The notes beneath the pieces were generated by a model that was not told the DNA's origin, did not search any database, and saw nothing but the letters and a program-made list of their open reading frames with translations. A stretch of 62,598 nt of DNA from a virus. Below are positions 1-7,798 of this stretch, piece after piece (the stretch's first letter is position 1; every line of letters begins with the position of its first letter). Location of the stretch: the IMG/VR virus record IMGVR_UViG_3300032245_001048, positions 1-62,598 of that record. The stretch is one strand, 5' to 3'. Both the position numbers and the translations under genes were made by a program.

Positions 1-696
1 GTAGTATGGTTTGCCTTCAAGAATGCCTTGCAAGCACATCAACTTATTAGAACCACGGTCAACTTCGTCAATCAACAATACGGCACCTTTCTTCATCGCT
101 TGAAGAACCGGACCATCACGATTCACCACATTACCATTGATAAGAGTAGGACCACCAAGCAGGTCGGTCTCATCAGTTTCAATGGAGATATTCACACGAA
201 TACACTCACGATTCAATTCAGCACACACTTGCTCAACCATCAAGGTCTTGCCGTTGCCTGATAAACCAGTAACGAATACAGGATAGAATGCCTTGCTACT
301 AATGATATTCTTCATATCTTTATAGAAACCAAACGGCACATAATCAGGCCACTTTGCAGGCACAGCAGAATCAGATTCATCAATCATTTTTGGTTGACGG
401 AATTCTAACACTTGGCCACCATTAACAACTGCCGAATTTTGTAATGCAACTTCTAATTCTTCTTCTACTACAGGTGCCGATGCTTTGGTTGTTTTCTTGG
501 TGCCAATATTAGGCAACAAATACTCACCACGGGGACCATTACGATATTCTGTTTTGGTAACAAACCAATATGGATATGGTACGCCAGTTTCACTCACTAC
601 ATGAGCAATGCCATCTCTGGTCAATACTGCACCAACACCAAAAATCTTTTCAGCTGCTTGCACAAAAGCAATGCCGTTTTTATTTAAATCTGCCAT
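1..696 (-). CDS. cobS: CobS-like AAA+ ATPase (C-terminus beyond window)
   Basis: This is a MoxR/CobS-type AAA+ ATPase; the first 232 residues are in the window. Walker A GLSGNGKT is at about 144-151 and Walker B LLIDEVD at about 207-213. The first 110 residues form a linker-like region. The start is the ATG at 696, preceded by AAAGGCG, and a sigma70-like promoter lies at 731-758. CobS family members work with a VWA partner, and a CobT-like protein with a VWA domain is encoded at 13554-15689. The cobaltochelatase name is inherited from the family; with no cobalamin genes in view, a remodelling role on some other phage or host target is more likely. Confidence 0.85.
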   Translation of the reverse strand, partial: MADLNKNGIAFVQAAEKIFGVGAVLTRDGIAHVVSETGVPYPYWFVTKTEYRNGPRGEYLLPNIGTKKTTKASAPVVEEELEVALQNSAVVNGGQVLEFRQPKMIDESDSAVPAKWPDYVPFGFYKDMKNIISSKAFYPVFVTGLSGNGKTLMVEQVCAELNRECIRVNISIETDETDLLGGPTLINGNVVNRDGPVLQAMKKGAVLLIDEVDRGSNKLMCLQGILEGKPYY

Positions 697-730
697 ATAC
701 GCCTTTCACAATAATCATATTTAATGTACC

Positions 731-758
731 ATTATACAGGTACCGCACCATAAGTCAA
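731..758 (-). promoter_or_regulatory. sigma70-like promoter for cobS-like gene
   Basis: On the minus strand TTGACT, a 16-bp spacer ending in TG, and TATAAT. It lies 35 bp upstream of the ATG at 696. A dyad (774-791) sits 15 bp upstream of the -35 box. Confidence 0.85.
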
Positions 759-773
759 GAAATATTTTCAATC

Positions 774-791
774 TGTTGTTTTTAAGCAACA
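774..791. promoter_or_regulatory. TGTTG-N8-CAACA dyad, copy 1
   Basis: Perfect 5-bp arms with an 8-bp centre. It overlaps the last codons of the gene at 782-1051 and ends 15 bp from the -35 of the promoter at 731-758. It belongs to an eight-copy family in this window. Confidence 0.7.
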
Positions 792-1051
792 CATTCCTCA
801 TCTACCCAATCTTCCATAATCATACCATAACTAATCGATTCACCTTTAGGATCAAACTTTGAATATACCTCAATGATTTTATCTAATGGTACTCCTGCTT
901 CTCTCATGGCACTACACATACAACCTGCACCATCATCAAACCCAGCATTATAAAAACTTTCTGCTTCATCTTTAATAGACGGATTGCCATAACAAGATTT
1001 GAAATTATTAAACCAATCTTTTACAGTCTTTGAGTATTTTGTATTTTTCAT
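782..1051 (-). CDS. hypothetical protein, 89 aa
   Basis: No family recognised. It is soluble and acidic, with a short Cys cluster (GAGCMCSA) near the middle. The start is taken as the ATG at 1051, one base after the stop of the AAA ATPase at 1053-1925; an in-frame ATG at 1069 inside that gene has no better ribosome site. The last codons are shared with the dyad at 774-791, so this gene ends inside the control region of the next operon. Confidence 0.65.
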   Translation of the reverse strand: MKNTKYSKTVKDWFNNFKSCYGNPSIKDEAESFYNAGFDDGAGCMCSAMREAGVPLDKIIEVYSKFDPKGESISYGMIMEDWVDEECVA

Positions 1052-1052
1052 A

Positions 1053-1925
1053 TTATCCACAAATGGCATATTCTGCCAATTCTTTCCAATTATTATTAGG
1101 ATTAGATTTACGAATCTTGGTTACTTGAATCAAAGTCCGCAAAGATAACTCTTTCACACCATCGGCCAACTTGGCAATCAAATTCAAAGCATCATTCTTT
1201 GCAACCAAATCAAAATCAGGCATGAAATCTTTTTCTTTCACCAAGAAACGCATACGCTCTACTTTTTGTGTTGCTGTCATTGTCACATCAACTGACATAG
1301 ACCGTGAAATGATTGCTTGGTCTAGTTGTGATGAGGACATATTAGAGATAAACACCACACGACCTTTAAATTCAAATGAGGTCGGTAAATCTTCATCTTT
1401 AATATCTGCACGCCATGAGATGATACGCTTTGAATAAGAATCTAAAGCACCTTTCAATATGTTCAATGATACAGGATCTTTTAATACTGAATCACAATCA
1501 TCAAATACAATAATTGAATTACGATTCTCATACAAGGTACGATACAAACCTTTAGGTGTAGAATAACCTTTAATTACAACAAACGCATTTTTTGGTACTT
1601 GGGCGCCAATCTCATAATCATCAAGAATGGACATATCTTTGAGTCCAGCTTTTCTCAATGTGGTGGTAACTGTATGAGATTTACCAAGACCACCAGGTCC
1701 TGTCACCACAACGGAGGGTTGGTCACCTTTGGCAAGCATTACAATCATATCAGATAAAAAACCGAATCGTTGGTTAATTGTAAATTTTGATTCTGTTGGT
1801 TCTGATACAGATTGCTTGCCTGCTTTTTTGAGGACATATTCTAAATGCTTCAAATTGCTACGCTTTACGGTTTTGCCATTAATTGTGGCGGTGTATTTTC
1901 CATTAACATATTTAATTTCTGACAT
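1053..1925 (-). CDS. AAA family ATPase
   Basis: A 290-residue P-loop ATPase. Walker A GPGGLGKS is at about 76-83, Walker B IIVFDDCD at about 138-145, and a sensor-like stretch VVFISN is followed by an Arg-containing segment (ISRS). The N-terminal 50 residues form a small basic domain. The ATG at 1925 is chosen because GAGGA lies just ahead of it; an in-frame GTG 12 bases upstream overlaps that site. Its own promoter is at 1952-1979. Similar stand-alone ATPases occur in T4-like phages of aquatic bacteria; substrate unknown. Confidence 0.8.
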   Translation of the reverse strand: MSEIKYVNGKYTATINGKTVKRSNLKHLEYVLKKAGKQSVSEPTESKFTINQRFGFLSDMIVMLAKGDQPSVVVTGPGGLGKSHTVTTTLRKAGLKDMSILDDYEIGAQVPKNAFVVIKGYSTPKGLYRTLYENRNSIIVFDDCDSVLKDPVSLNILKGALDSYSKRIISWRADIKDEDLPTSFEFKGRVVFISNMSSSQLDQAIISRSMSVDVTMTATQKVERMRFLVKEKDFMPDFDLVAKNDALNLIAKLADGVKELSLRTLIQVTKIRKSNPNNNWKELAEYAICG

Positions 1926-1951
1926 ATTATTCCTCACTCACTAAAACAACC

Positions 1952-1979
1952 ATTATACACGAACCACAGAATACCACAA
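1952..1979 (-). promoter_or_regulatory. sigma70-like promoter for AAA ATPase
   Basis: TTGTGG, 16-bp spacer ending in TG, TATAAT. The -35 belongs to a TTGTGG subgroup shared with the promoters at 4355-4382 and 6052-6079. Confidence 0.75.
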
Positions 1980-1982
1980 GCA

Positions 1983-2372
1983 TTATTTACCAGACTGTTG
2001 CTTTTTGGCAACATCGATGTGCTTACACTTTCCACGATAACCAAACCCCACGCAATTACACCGATAGTTTCCATTACTTTCCGTAATATAGTAAGTCTTA
2101 CCACTATCGGACTGCACAGCAATGCCTTCGGGCGCCTCCTGCACGCTCTCCAATGTTTTACCAAACGCTTCCAAGGCACGGTGTCTGACCTTCTCAAACT
2201 TACGCCTACGGGTATCAATCTTCATTGGTTTATTCATTATCACCAACTCATCATTGCTCGCCTTGGCATATGCCAGAATATTGGACTTACCATCAAATAG
2301 GTAAGTATGATTCGGCACCACAAACTCCGAATTATCCCATTCTGTAACTTCTTTATATGCACTAATTCCCAT
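1983..2372 (-). CDS. SWIM-type zinc-binding protein, 129 aa
   Basis: The C-terminal third contains CNC followed after eight residues by CKH, matching the CxCx(n)CxH pattern of SWIM zinc fingers, which bind DNA or protein. The middle is basic (DTRRRKFEKVRHRA). The start is the ATG at 2372, which overlaps the stop of the upstream gene as TAATG; five upstream in-frame codons lie inside that gene. The final codons contain dyad copy 2. A nucleic-acid or protein binding role is inferred; the partner is unknown. Confidence 0.7.
   Translation of the reverse strand: MGISAYKEVTEWDNSEFVVPNHTYLFDGKSNILAYAKASNDELVIMNKPMKIDTRRRKFEKVRHRALEAFGKTLESVQEAPEGIAVQSDSGKTYYITESNGNYRCNCVGFGYRGKCKHIDVAKKQQSGK
1996..2013. 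promoter_or_regulatory. TGTTG-N8-CAACA dyad, copy 2
   Basis: Perfect arms, centre CTTTTTGG. It lies 16 bp upstream of the -35 of the promoter at 1952-1979 and inside the 3' end of the SWIM gene. Confidence 0.7.
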
Positions 2373-2737
2373 TATTCTACCCACCATTCAATTTTAGGAT
2401 TATCTCTTTCATACAATTCAACCAATTGATCCATAGTCCACAAATCATCCGTTTCAAACGTTTCTAACCAATGACCAAATCGAGCCCATGATGAATCTTT
2501 CATAGGATCAACACCGATTTCTGCACCAAAAGGACCTAGACCATCACCATTGCAATCAATACGACCACACGAATACGATTGAATAATCTCATTATACTCA
2601 AACGATTCACCAGCTTTTCTGCCAGTCAATTTAGAATCTTCGGTAAGTGTTCGTGTTACTCTTTTGGTTAATCCACGGTCAATATACCATTGCATATTGA
2701 TAACACCCATCCAATTGGTAGAATATCTAATTGGCAT
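2372..2737 (-). CDS. conserved phage protein, 121 aa
   Basis: Aromatic and acidic soluble protein with the segments WYIDRGL, YSCGRIDC and ELYERDNPKIEWW. Its style is familiar from small early proteins of T4-like phages, but I do not know a function. It starts at the ATG at 2737 in a TAATG junction with the upstream 57-residue gene and ends in another TAATG junction, so translation of the three genes is probably coupled. Confidence 0.75.
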   Translation of the reverse strand: MPIRYSTNWMGVINMQWYIDRGLTKRVTRTLTEDSKLTGRKAGESFEYNEIIQSYSCGRIDCNGDGLGPFGAEIGVDPMKDSSWARFGHWLETFETDDLWTMDQLVELYERDNPKIEWWVE

Positions 2738-2910
2738 TAGTATCTTTCACCAGTGTAAACTTCTTCATAGATTGATTTGATAACTTCACTCTCATGCTCA
2801 TCGGCACAATATTCCAATACATCTTGAACCGTATATTGGCCAACATGAATAACCCTACCCGATTCAAATTCAACCATATAAACTCTTTCAAAATCCGAAT
2901 CATAACTCAT
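2737..2910 (-). CDS. small hypothetical protein, 57 aa
   Basis: Acidic small protein with no recognised domain. It is supported by position: the ATG at 2910 overlaps the stop of the upstream gene (ATGA), and its own TAA overlaps the next ATG (TAATG). It fills what would otherwise be a 169-base gap. Confidence 0.7.
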   Translation of the reverse strand: MSYDSDFERVYMVEFESGRVIHVGQYTVQDVLEYCADEHESEVIKSIYEEVYTGERY

Positions 2911-3152
2911 AGATAATCCTCTTCATCAATTTGCCAACCTTCAGCACGCAACTGTTCACGACCACTTGCCGTTTTCTTCATAGCATCAAAAGCATCATGT
3001 ATGCCATTAATACTTTCAATCAACCAATCACGGCTACGCCATTGTTCTGGTGTTGCAAAACGAGGACGAAAGCCATGAAAATCTTTATGAAAATCGGAAA
3101 AATATGATTGTAATTCATCCACGTCCATACTATCAAAATGATTATCACTCAT
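2907..3152 (-). CDS. conserved phage protein, 81 aa
   Basis: Contains the motif DFHKDFHGFRPR, a pattern I associate with a widespread small phage family of unknown function. Predominantly helical and charged. It ends in an ATGA junction with the gene at 2737-2910. Confidence 0.75.
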   Translation of the reverse strand: MSDNHFDSMDVDELQSYFSDFHKDFHGFRPRFATPEQWRSRDWLIESINGIHDAFDAMKKTASGREQLRAEGWQIDEEDYL

Positions 3153-3153
3153 A

Positions 3154-3348
3154 TTACACCTCTAATGTTAATGTTTCAATATGCACATCTTCTTTTTCAC
3201 CTAAATCTTCTGGTTTAATCTGTTTTTCAACTGACCACATAAATTTTTCTGCCTTATCATAATCAGTAAAAGCTCGGAGATTCAACCACTCCCATCCACT
3301 AAAATCTACCAATTGGCCAGATTTTACAATATATACATTATTCATCAT
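3154..3348 (-). CDS. hypothetical protein, 64 aa
   Basis: Small soluble protein, no recognised family. Two in-frame ATGs (3348, 3345) follow AGGTG; an upstream GTG lacks a site. It overlaps the end of the gene at 3338-3526 by 11 bases. Confidence 0.65.
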   Translation of the reverse strand: MMNNVYIVKSGQLVDFSGWEWLNLRAFTDYDKAEKFMWSVEKQIKPEDLGEKEDVHIETLTLEV

Positions 3349-3526
3349 TTTCACCTGTTAAATAATCAACCGTTTCAATAATACAATCATCAGCGCAACT
3401 CATCAAAGATGCAACATGAGCACTTACCTTCAATTCACCAGCACCTTTGGCATCTGCCCAATGATAAACATCCGAAAGAAGACTTTGTGCTTGTTCTAAC
3501 TTTTTAATCAATTCGCTTTGTGTCAT
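3338..3526 (-). CDS. hypothetical protein, 62 aa
   Basis: Helical protein (KKLEQAQSLL at the N-terminus) with two Cys in its middle. A strong AGGAG precedes the ATG by about 10 bases. Function unknown. Confidence 0.65.
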   Translation of the reverse strand: MTQSELIKKLEQAQSLLSDVYHWADAKGAGELKVSAHVASLMSCADDCIIETVDYLTGENDE

Positions 3527-3528
3527 AA

Positions 3529-3837
3529 TTAATGACTCCTATTATTTGCCCAGCGGACACCACGATTAAAGGCATCACGCTCAATACGAATTTCTCTAGT
3601 ATCACGGTCACTACGCTGATATACATCAAAAGCATAAGCATTACACTTTTTGGTAGAATAACTACCATTAAAACGGGGACCACGAAAGCAAACATAATAC
3701 TTGGTAAAATCAATAAACTTCTTTACTTCTTCATACAAAGTAATTGGTACTGCTTTATAACTTGAACGAAAATTGGCTGGTGCCTGATAATTCTCTAATG
3801 CTTGGCACATTGCTATTTCTTTTAAACGATATTCCAT
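3529..3837 (-). CDS. hypothetical protein, 102 aa
   Basis: Basic protein rich in aromatic residues and Arg, particularly in its last 30 residues (SDRDTREIRIER and beyond). No family recognised. Part of the tightly spaced early block between promoters at 4355 and 1952. Confidence 0.65.
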   Translation of the reverse strand: MEYRLKEIAMCQALENYQAPANFRSSYKAVPITLYEEVKKFIDFTKYYVCFRGPRFNGSYSTKKCNAYAFDVYQRSDRDTREIRIERDAFNRGVRWANNRSH

Positions 3838-3849
3838 AATATTCCTTAA

Positions 3850-4035
3850 TTATCTAACAAAAGTATGAAAAGTATCTTCATACAATTCTACAATAGTATC
3901 ATTATGCAATTCACGGTAATTATTCTCTAATAATTGCACGGTCAAACTAAAAAGCTCCGACTTCTTGAGCTTTTTAATATCTTTTACATCTTCAGCAATC
4001 AATTCAACAATAAAGTGATTAATTTTTCTACTCAT
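3850..4035 (-). CDS. hypothetical protein, 61 aa
   Basis: Predicted mostly helical, charged. No domain recognised. It sits 10 bases after the gene at 4046-4327, in the same transcription unit. Confidence 0.6.
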   Translation of the reverse strand: MSRKINHFIVELIAEDVKDIKKLKKSELFSLTVQLLENNYRELHNDTIVELYEDTFHTFVR

Positions 4036-4045
4036 TAGTAACCTC

Positions 4046-4327
4046 TTACTTACTTAAATTAATTACACGAAAATCAAACTCATGAAAACTAGTTTGGTGT
4101 GGTACAAAAGCAATCTGGTCAACACGGTTTCTAGCAGAAACTTTGGTTTCATATTTTTTAAACTTATCGACCGTTACTTTTATTTTGTATGAATTAAAAC
4201 CAGACTCATTAGAATTGGCATCAATCACCACACCTTCAATAAAAGCATCATCACGACCTGCCATTGGTTTAAAATCATATGCACGAATGATATCACCAAC
4301 AGTAGCAATTCCTTCAAATTTCAACAT
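4046..4327 (-). CDS. hypothetical protein, 93 aa
   Basis: Alternating hydrophobic and charged residues suggest a small beta-barrel-like domain (GDIIRAYDF, FIEGVVIDA, YKIKVTVD). No family named with confidence. First gene after the promoter at 4355-4382, with GGAGAT ahead of the ATG. Confidence 0.65.
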   Translation of the reverse strand: MLKFEGIATVGDIIRAYDFKPMAGRDDAFIEGVVIDANSNESGFNSYKIKVTVDKFKKYETKVSARNRVDQIAFVPHQTSFHEFDFRVINLSK

Positions 4328-4354
4328 AATATCTCCTAATCAATTAATAAAACC

Positions 4355-4382
4355 ATTATACAGGTACCAATGAATACCACAA
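4355..4382 (-). promoter_or_regulatory. sigma70-like promoter
   Basis: TTGTGG, 16-bp spacer ending in TG, TATAAT, 28 bp upstream of the ATG at 4327. Unlike several others, it has no TGTTG-N8-CAACA dyad next to it. Confidence 0.75.
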
Positions 4383-4395
4383 GCATTTTGTCATG

Positions 4396-4545
4396 TTACC
4401 GCTTATATACTTGGTCTTTACTTTTGGTTATGTTGTATCCACGCAACAGTTTTTGTTCCACAAACAATTCCACGATTGGTTGGTCATCATTAAAACCTTG
4501 TTGGAGTGATTTTAATTCACTTACCACAAATTGCCATGTATTCAT
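4396..4545 (-). CDS. small hypothetical protein, 49 aa
   Basis: A short reading frame starting at the ATG at 4545, preceded by GAGGTAG, one base downstream of the previous stop. Sequence is soluble, Gln- and Lys-containing, without recognised motif. Support is positional only. Confidence 0.55.
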   Translation of the reverse strand: MNTWQFVVSELKSLQQGFNDDQPIVELFVEQKLLRGYNITKSKDQVYKR

Positions 4546-4546
4546 T

Positions 4547-4846
4547 TTATTCTACCTCTACTTTATTTAAATAATCTTGCAAATGACCTTGAACTCTATC
4601 ATCCTCAGCCGAATAGAATACAAATTCACCCATTTCATGGCGATATTCTGTATCAACATATTCAAAACCACCATAATACTGTAAGGCACGGTCGTTTGCT
4701 TTATATACAGCAATACAATCAGGTGATATAAACAAACTACCTGACCTATTATCAAGACCTAATTTGACAGCAGGCACCTTTTCCATTGTACCAATATAAT
4801 TATCGGTCAATTCGGTTACTTCGTCAATCAATTTGAATAAATTCAT
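4547..4846 (-). CDS. hypothetical protein, 99 aa
   Basis: Acidic protein with no recognised family. It is linked to its upstream neighbour at 4848-4967, whose stop lies one base before this ATG. Confidence 0.65.
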   Translation of the reverse strand: MNLFKLIDEVTELTDNYIGTMEKVPAVKLGLDNRSGSLFISPDCIAVYKANDRALQYYGGFEYVDTEYRHEMGEFVFYSAEDDRVQGHLQDYLNKVEVE

Positions 4847-4847
4847 A

Positions 4848-4967
4848 TTATTCTACCTTTTCAATACCAAGGATAATGCCTTGGGTCATATAAACATGGT
4901 TAGCGTATTGAATTGCTAATTCTAAACTTTCCCATTCTTCACCACCACAGCAATATACAGTTTCCAT
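4848..4967 (-). CDS. small protein with CCGG motif, 39 aa
   Basis: Starts at the ATG at 4967 behind a near-perfect AGGAGG. The sequence begins METVYCCGGEEW; the Cys pair could bind metal but is too short to classify. A hairpin lies just upstream at 4992-5018. Confidence 0.6.
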   Translation of the reverse strand: METVYCCGGEEWESLELAIQYANHVYMTQGIILGIEKVE

Positions 4968-4991
4968 ACTACCTCCTTATAATAATCTTAC

Positions 4992-5018
4992 TAATAACCA
5001 CTCATAGAATGGTTATTA
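4992..5018 (-). repeat. intercistronic hairpin, TAATAACCA stem, copy A
   Basis: Perfect 9-bp stem TAATAACCA / TGGTTATTA with the loop CTCATAGAA. It lies between the stop of the gene at 5024-5215 and the AGGAGG of the next gene. Another copy of the same stem is at 7095-7132, and a related hairpin at 6485-6505. Confidence 0.7.
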
Positions 5019-5023
5019 TAAAA

Positions 5024-5215
5024 TCACGGTGTAATAAATTCTTTGGTTAATACCGATACAATCTTTTCCAATGATACATGGCGCCGTCTTTCCAATTTTT
5101 TCTGTTGAAATAATGCTACCGCTTTATCATAATTGGACATAGATTTAATATCATTACAACCAAACTTAGGTTCGTACCAACTAACCTCATATCTAATATT
5201 TTTAAATGTTTTCAT
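5024..5215 (-). CDS. hypothetical protein, 63 aa
   Basis: Basic protein beginning MKTFKNIRYEVSW with the cluster KKLERRRH. It has no hydrophobic-x-E at positions 8-10, so I do not count it with the capsid-targeting group. It starts one base after the gp88-family gene ends. Confidence 0.6.
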   Translation of the reverse strand: MKTFKNIRYEVSWYEPKFGCNDIKSMSNYDKAVALFQQKKLERRRHVSLEKIVSVLTKEFITP

Positions 5216-5216
5216 A

Positions 5217-5990
5217 TTATGCCGCTATTTTAATCGTATACTGATAATCATTACCTACTGGATATTTTACGAAACCGCTAATATCCTTCTTTGCCTTACC
5301 TTTGGCATATAAACCAACCACGCAACCTTTTGGATCAAGAAAGCGTAAATCAGACTCATCACCATTAAATACGGTTAGATTATGATTAAAGAATTTCTCA
5401 GGCATTTTGGTGCCTTTCTTAATACCAAATACAACCGCAATATTAAGACCTTCATTAACCGCCTGTTTACAATCTAGGTAATTACCATCCGCCATACTGA
5501 ATGTAAGGTGATAATTAGTAATGCCTTTTACTTTACGACCGAGCACCTTAGTATAATCATAAAACTGGATATTAGGGAATGCTTCGAATATGTTAGTATA
5601 TACTACATTACCTAATTTTGCTGAATACTTTTCCCATGATAAATCAGAGGTGCCATTTAATCTGAATACAGGAATAAGACCTTTTTTCTCAGATTGCTTA
5701 ATAGCCAATAGAATATCTTTGACTAATAATGACATAAACTCTTCCCGATTATCATAGAATAATTGAGTTTTACGAATTCTCGCCTTTTGAATAGTATTAG
5801 TATTCTCACCTTTTTTAAACATACCACCACGACCGGCAGTATTAAGGCAGGCATCAATACAACCAACGGTTGCTTTTGGACAAGTATTATGACCAGATAA
5901 TGATGCTGGTGCTAAATGTAGAATGTAAGTATTATAACCTTGCTTCATTCCCTTTAAGGTTTTGGGATTACCTAAACTTAATAATTTCAT
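5217..5990 (-). CDS. gp88-family protein
   Basis: A 257-residue protein resembling the family named after mycobacteriophage gene product 88, found in many phages with no settled function. Features include LSLGNPKTLKG at the N-terminus, a Cys-rich segment (HNTCPKATVGCIDACL) near 35-50 and GRGGMFKKG near 53-61. The clustered Cys residues could bind a metal or Fe-S cluster. It starts at 5990 behind AAAGGTAATT and is led by the promoter at 6052-6079. Confidence 0.75.
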   Translation of the reverse strand: MKLLSLGNPKTLKGMKQGYNTYILHLAPASLSGHNTCPKATVGCIDACLNTAGRGGMFKKGENTNTIQKARIRKTQLFYDNREEFMSLLVKDILLAIKQSEKKGLIPVFRLNGTSDLSWEKYSAKLGNVVYTNIFEAFPNIQFYDYTKVLGRKVKGITNYHLTFSMADGNYLDCKQAVNEGLNIAVVFGIKKGTKMPEKFFNHNLTVFNGDESDLRFLDPKGCVVGLYAKGKAKKDISGFVKYPVGNDYQYTIKIAA

Positions 5991-6051
5991 AATTACCTTT
6001 TATTTCCTATTCTCAAAAATTTCAATCGAGTAATGCCGTATTTAAAAAACC

Positions 6052-6079
6052 ATTATACAGGCATTAGAATACACCACAA
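6052..6079 (-). promoter_or_regulatory. sigma70-like promoter for gp88-family gene
   Basis: TTGTGG, 16-bp spacer ending in TG, TATAAT. A dyad with one mismatch (6138-6155) lies 58 bp upstream of the -35 box. Confidence 0.75.
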
Positions 6080-6137
6080 GCATTATGGCATATTCTAATG
6101 ACTATTCTTGGTGAAATACCCTGAATAATCACTAACC

Positions 6138-6155
6138 TGTTGTATTAACACAACG
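6138..6155. promoter_or_regulatory. TGTTG-N8-CAACG dyad, imperfect copy 3
   Basis: Same spacing as the perfect copies but one arm base differs. It overlaps the 3' end of the gene at 6145-6351. Confidence 0.5.
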
Positions 6156-6351
6156 GTGCTGCTTTAATCTCATTATGTCCCATTAATATGGTATTAACAG
6201 GTTCGGTACGCCACCTTAATGATATTGGAGTTTCCAGTTTAACTGTATATACAATACGTTTACCATATAATCTACTGGATTCTACTGTACCGATAATCGC
6301 TTCATTTTTAAATAAACCAATTACCCTTGTATTATCTGCAATATACTTCAT
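6145..6351 (-). CDS. hypothetical protein, 68 aa
   Basis: Beta-rich basic protein without known family. Its ATG (6351) overlaps the stop of the upstream 38-residue gene as ATGA, and AAAGG lies just upstream. Confidence 0.65.
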   Translation of the reverse strand: MKYIADNTRVIGLFKNEAIIGTVESSRLYGKRIVYTVKLETPISLRWRTEPVNTILMGHNEIKAAPLC

Positions 6352-6464
6352 AATGACCTTTCAATATGTAAATTACCACTCATAACCATAAACTCCGTAT
6401 CAATATCACTAAAATGATAAGATAATGATACAACCAAACATAATACAATATACTTCATAAACAT
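6348..6464 (-). CDS. small membrane or exported peptide, 38 aa
   Basis: Starts at the ATG at 6464 behind AGGAG. Residues 4-16 (KYIVLCLVVSLSY) form a hydrophobic segment, so it is probably membrane-anchored. An ATGA junction couples it to the next gene. Confidence 0.55.
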   Translation of the reverse strand: MFMKYIVLCLVVSLSYHFSDIDTEFMVMSGNLHIERSL

Positions 6465-6484
6465 ACTCCTAATAATATTACTAA

Positions 6485-6505
6485 TGGATACTCAATGAAT
6501 ATCCA
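6485..6505 (-). repeat. intercistronic hairpin, copy B
   Basis: Stem TGGATA / TATCCA with the loop CTCAATGAA, close to the loop CTCATAGAA of the hairpin at 4992-5018. It lies at the same place relative to the next AGGAG. Confidence 0.55.
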
Positions 6506-6513
6506 CTATAATA

Positions 6514-6690
6514 CTACTCTGATATTAGATTAATAGCGTCCCGAATATCACCAGAAGCATTAACCAGATAAGATAATGGTGAATCCATATCGTCAATATC
6601 ATTATCATCTGGATAATCACCGATAACAGTATCGATTAATTCCTGCGCTTTTTCTAATAATGCAACCATATCTGATTTAGATAAACTCAT
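6514..6690 (-). CDS. acidic hypothetical protein, 58 aa
   Basis: The ATG at 6690 is preceded by AGGAG. The middle is an Asp-rich segment (PDDNDIDDMD). No function recognised. Confidence 0.65.
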   Translation of the reverse strand: MSLSKSDMVALLEKAQELIDTVIGDYPDDNDIDDMDSPLSYLVNASGDIRDAINLISE

Positions 6691-6766
6691 AATAATACTC
6701 CTATAATTAATAAAACACTTGATAATAATAATAGCTTGATATACTGCTTATCGATATAAGTCATAA

Positions 6767-6913
6767 TCAATGACCACAAGCAGTAAGAAAACGGTTAATA
6801 TCGAATAATCTATTATCATTTTTAAACTGTACCGCTAAATCGGAACATAATTGAAATGATGCTTTATTGTCATTTAGTGACTTTGCTACGATAATATAGT
6901 GCTTTTTACTCAT
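6767..6913 (-). CDS. small conserved phage protein, 48 aa
   Basis: Begins MSKKHYIIVA and ends RFLTACGH. I recognise this as a very common small phage and prophage family (start MSKKHYIA.., end RFL.ACG), function unknown. AAGGAG lies ahead of the ATG. Confidence 0.75.
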   Translation of the reverse strand: MSKKHYIIVAKSLNDNKASFQLCSDLAVQFKNDNRLFDINRFLTACGH

Positions 6914-7094
6914 ATAATACTCCTTTATAATAATTAGTAATAATGTCGTTGATTATGTCGCAAATATAGTATACCATTCGAGTCTTAGTTTCTGTTTCTG
7001 ATTATCCTAGAGCGTCCTAGTTAATCCACAGAGATTTTCCGAGCAGTATCTCTTATTCTCAATATAATAAACTTCAATATAATCAATAACTTAC

Positions 7095-7132
7095 TAATAA
7101 CCACTAAGCACCTCAGAGCATAATGGTTATTA
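7095..7132 (-). repeat. intercistronic hairpin, TAATAACCA stem, copy C
   Basis: The same 9-bp stem as at 4992-5018, with a different 20-base loop. Stem kept and loop changed suggests that the base pairing matters. The 248 bases between 6914 and 7161 otherwise show no gene; a weak TATACT box lies near 6970. Confidence 0.6.
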
Positions 7133-7161
7133 TAAATCATTTACTATTATACTCTATATGA

Positions 7162-7380
7162 TTAAGCAGATAATTTTGCTTGTAATTTGGCAAGTTTATC
7201 AGCAGCAGCATTAATCTGCGCTTGTATTTTTGCTTTTTTCTCATTTTCTTTTTGCTGTTTAGTAAATACTGCCATTATCTTTTTGTCTTTTACTTCCTCA
7301 GAGATAATGCTTTTAATTGTTTTTACTAAAGCACGTTTATCAGCTAATGATAATGATTGGATTGTGTCGATTAATAACAT
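7162..7380 (-). CDS. coiled-coil protein, 72 aa
   Basis: The second half (KQQKENEKKAKIQAQINAAA and onward) is a strong coiled-coil candidate. A short helix-forming N-terminus precedes it. AAGGAAAT lies ahead of the ATG at 7380. Function unknown. Confidence 0.65.
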   Translation of the reverse strand: MLLIDTIQSLSLADKRALVKTIKSIISEEVKDKKIMAVFTKQQKENEKKAKIQAQINAAADKLAKLQAKLSA

Positions 7381-7402
7381 ATAATTTCCTTTTTAGTTTA
7401 TA

Positions 7403-7750
7403 TTAAAGTGATACTTGATTAGATAATGCTACTACAAATGGTTTATTACTATATTTTCTTGATTTTCTTGGTTTAGCAGTAATAATACGATTGCCGCTAT
7501 TCAGATAATCGAGAATATCTTTTTGAATTTGAATATCGGCAATAATCTTCGCATTTTGCACTGGTTTTGGATATACTTTGCCAGTAAATGATTTAGCGAT
7601 ATTATTAGCAATATCATATTCAGAAGGAGTATTATCAGCAGCGATTTTCTCACGCTTTTTAATAGATTTTAAATCTTGATTAACGCAAGATAATAACTGT
7701 TTTAATTCTGCGATACTCATATTAGATAATGCTTTTAAATCGTTATTCAT
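7403..7750 (-). CDS. basic hypothetical protein, 115 aa
   Basis: Starts MNNDLKALSNMSIAELKQLL at the ATG at 7750. The same frame extends upstream to 7873, but that part overlaps a promoter and a dyad and has unlike composition, so it is excluded. The C-terminal part (AKPRKSRKYSNK) is basic. No family recognised. Confidence 0.6.
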   Translation of the reverse strand: MNNDLKALSNMSIAELKQLLSCVNQDLKSIKKREKIAADNTPSEYDIANNIAKSFTGKVYPKPVQNAKIIADIQIQKDILDYLNSGNRIITAKPRKSRKYSNKPFVVALSNQVSL

Positions 7751-7798
7751 ATAATATAATACTTTCAAATAATAAAATTCTGAAATTTTCACTGGAAG

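Noticed and set aside
5024-5215. Sixth capsid-targeting peptide (MKTFKNIRYE)
   Set aside because: It has Glu at position 10 and Phe at 4, but Arg at 8 breaks the hydrophobic-x-Glu rule and the gene is in the early region.
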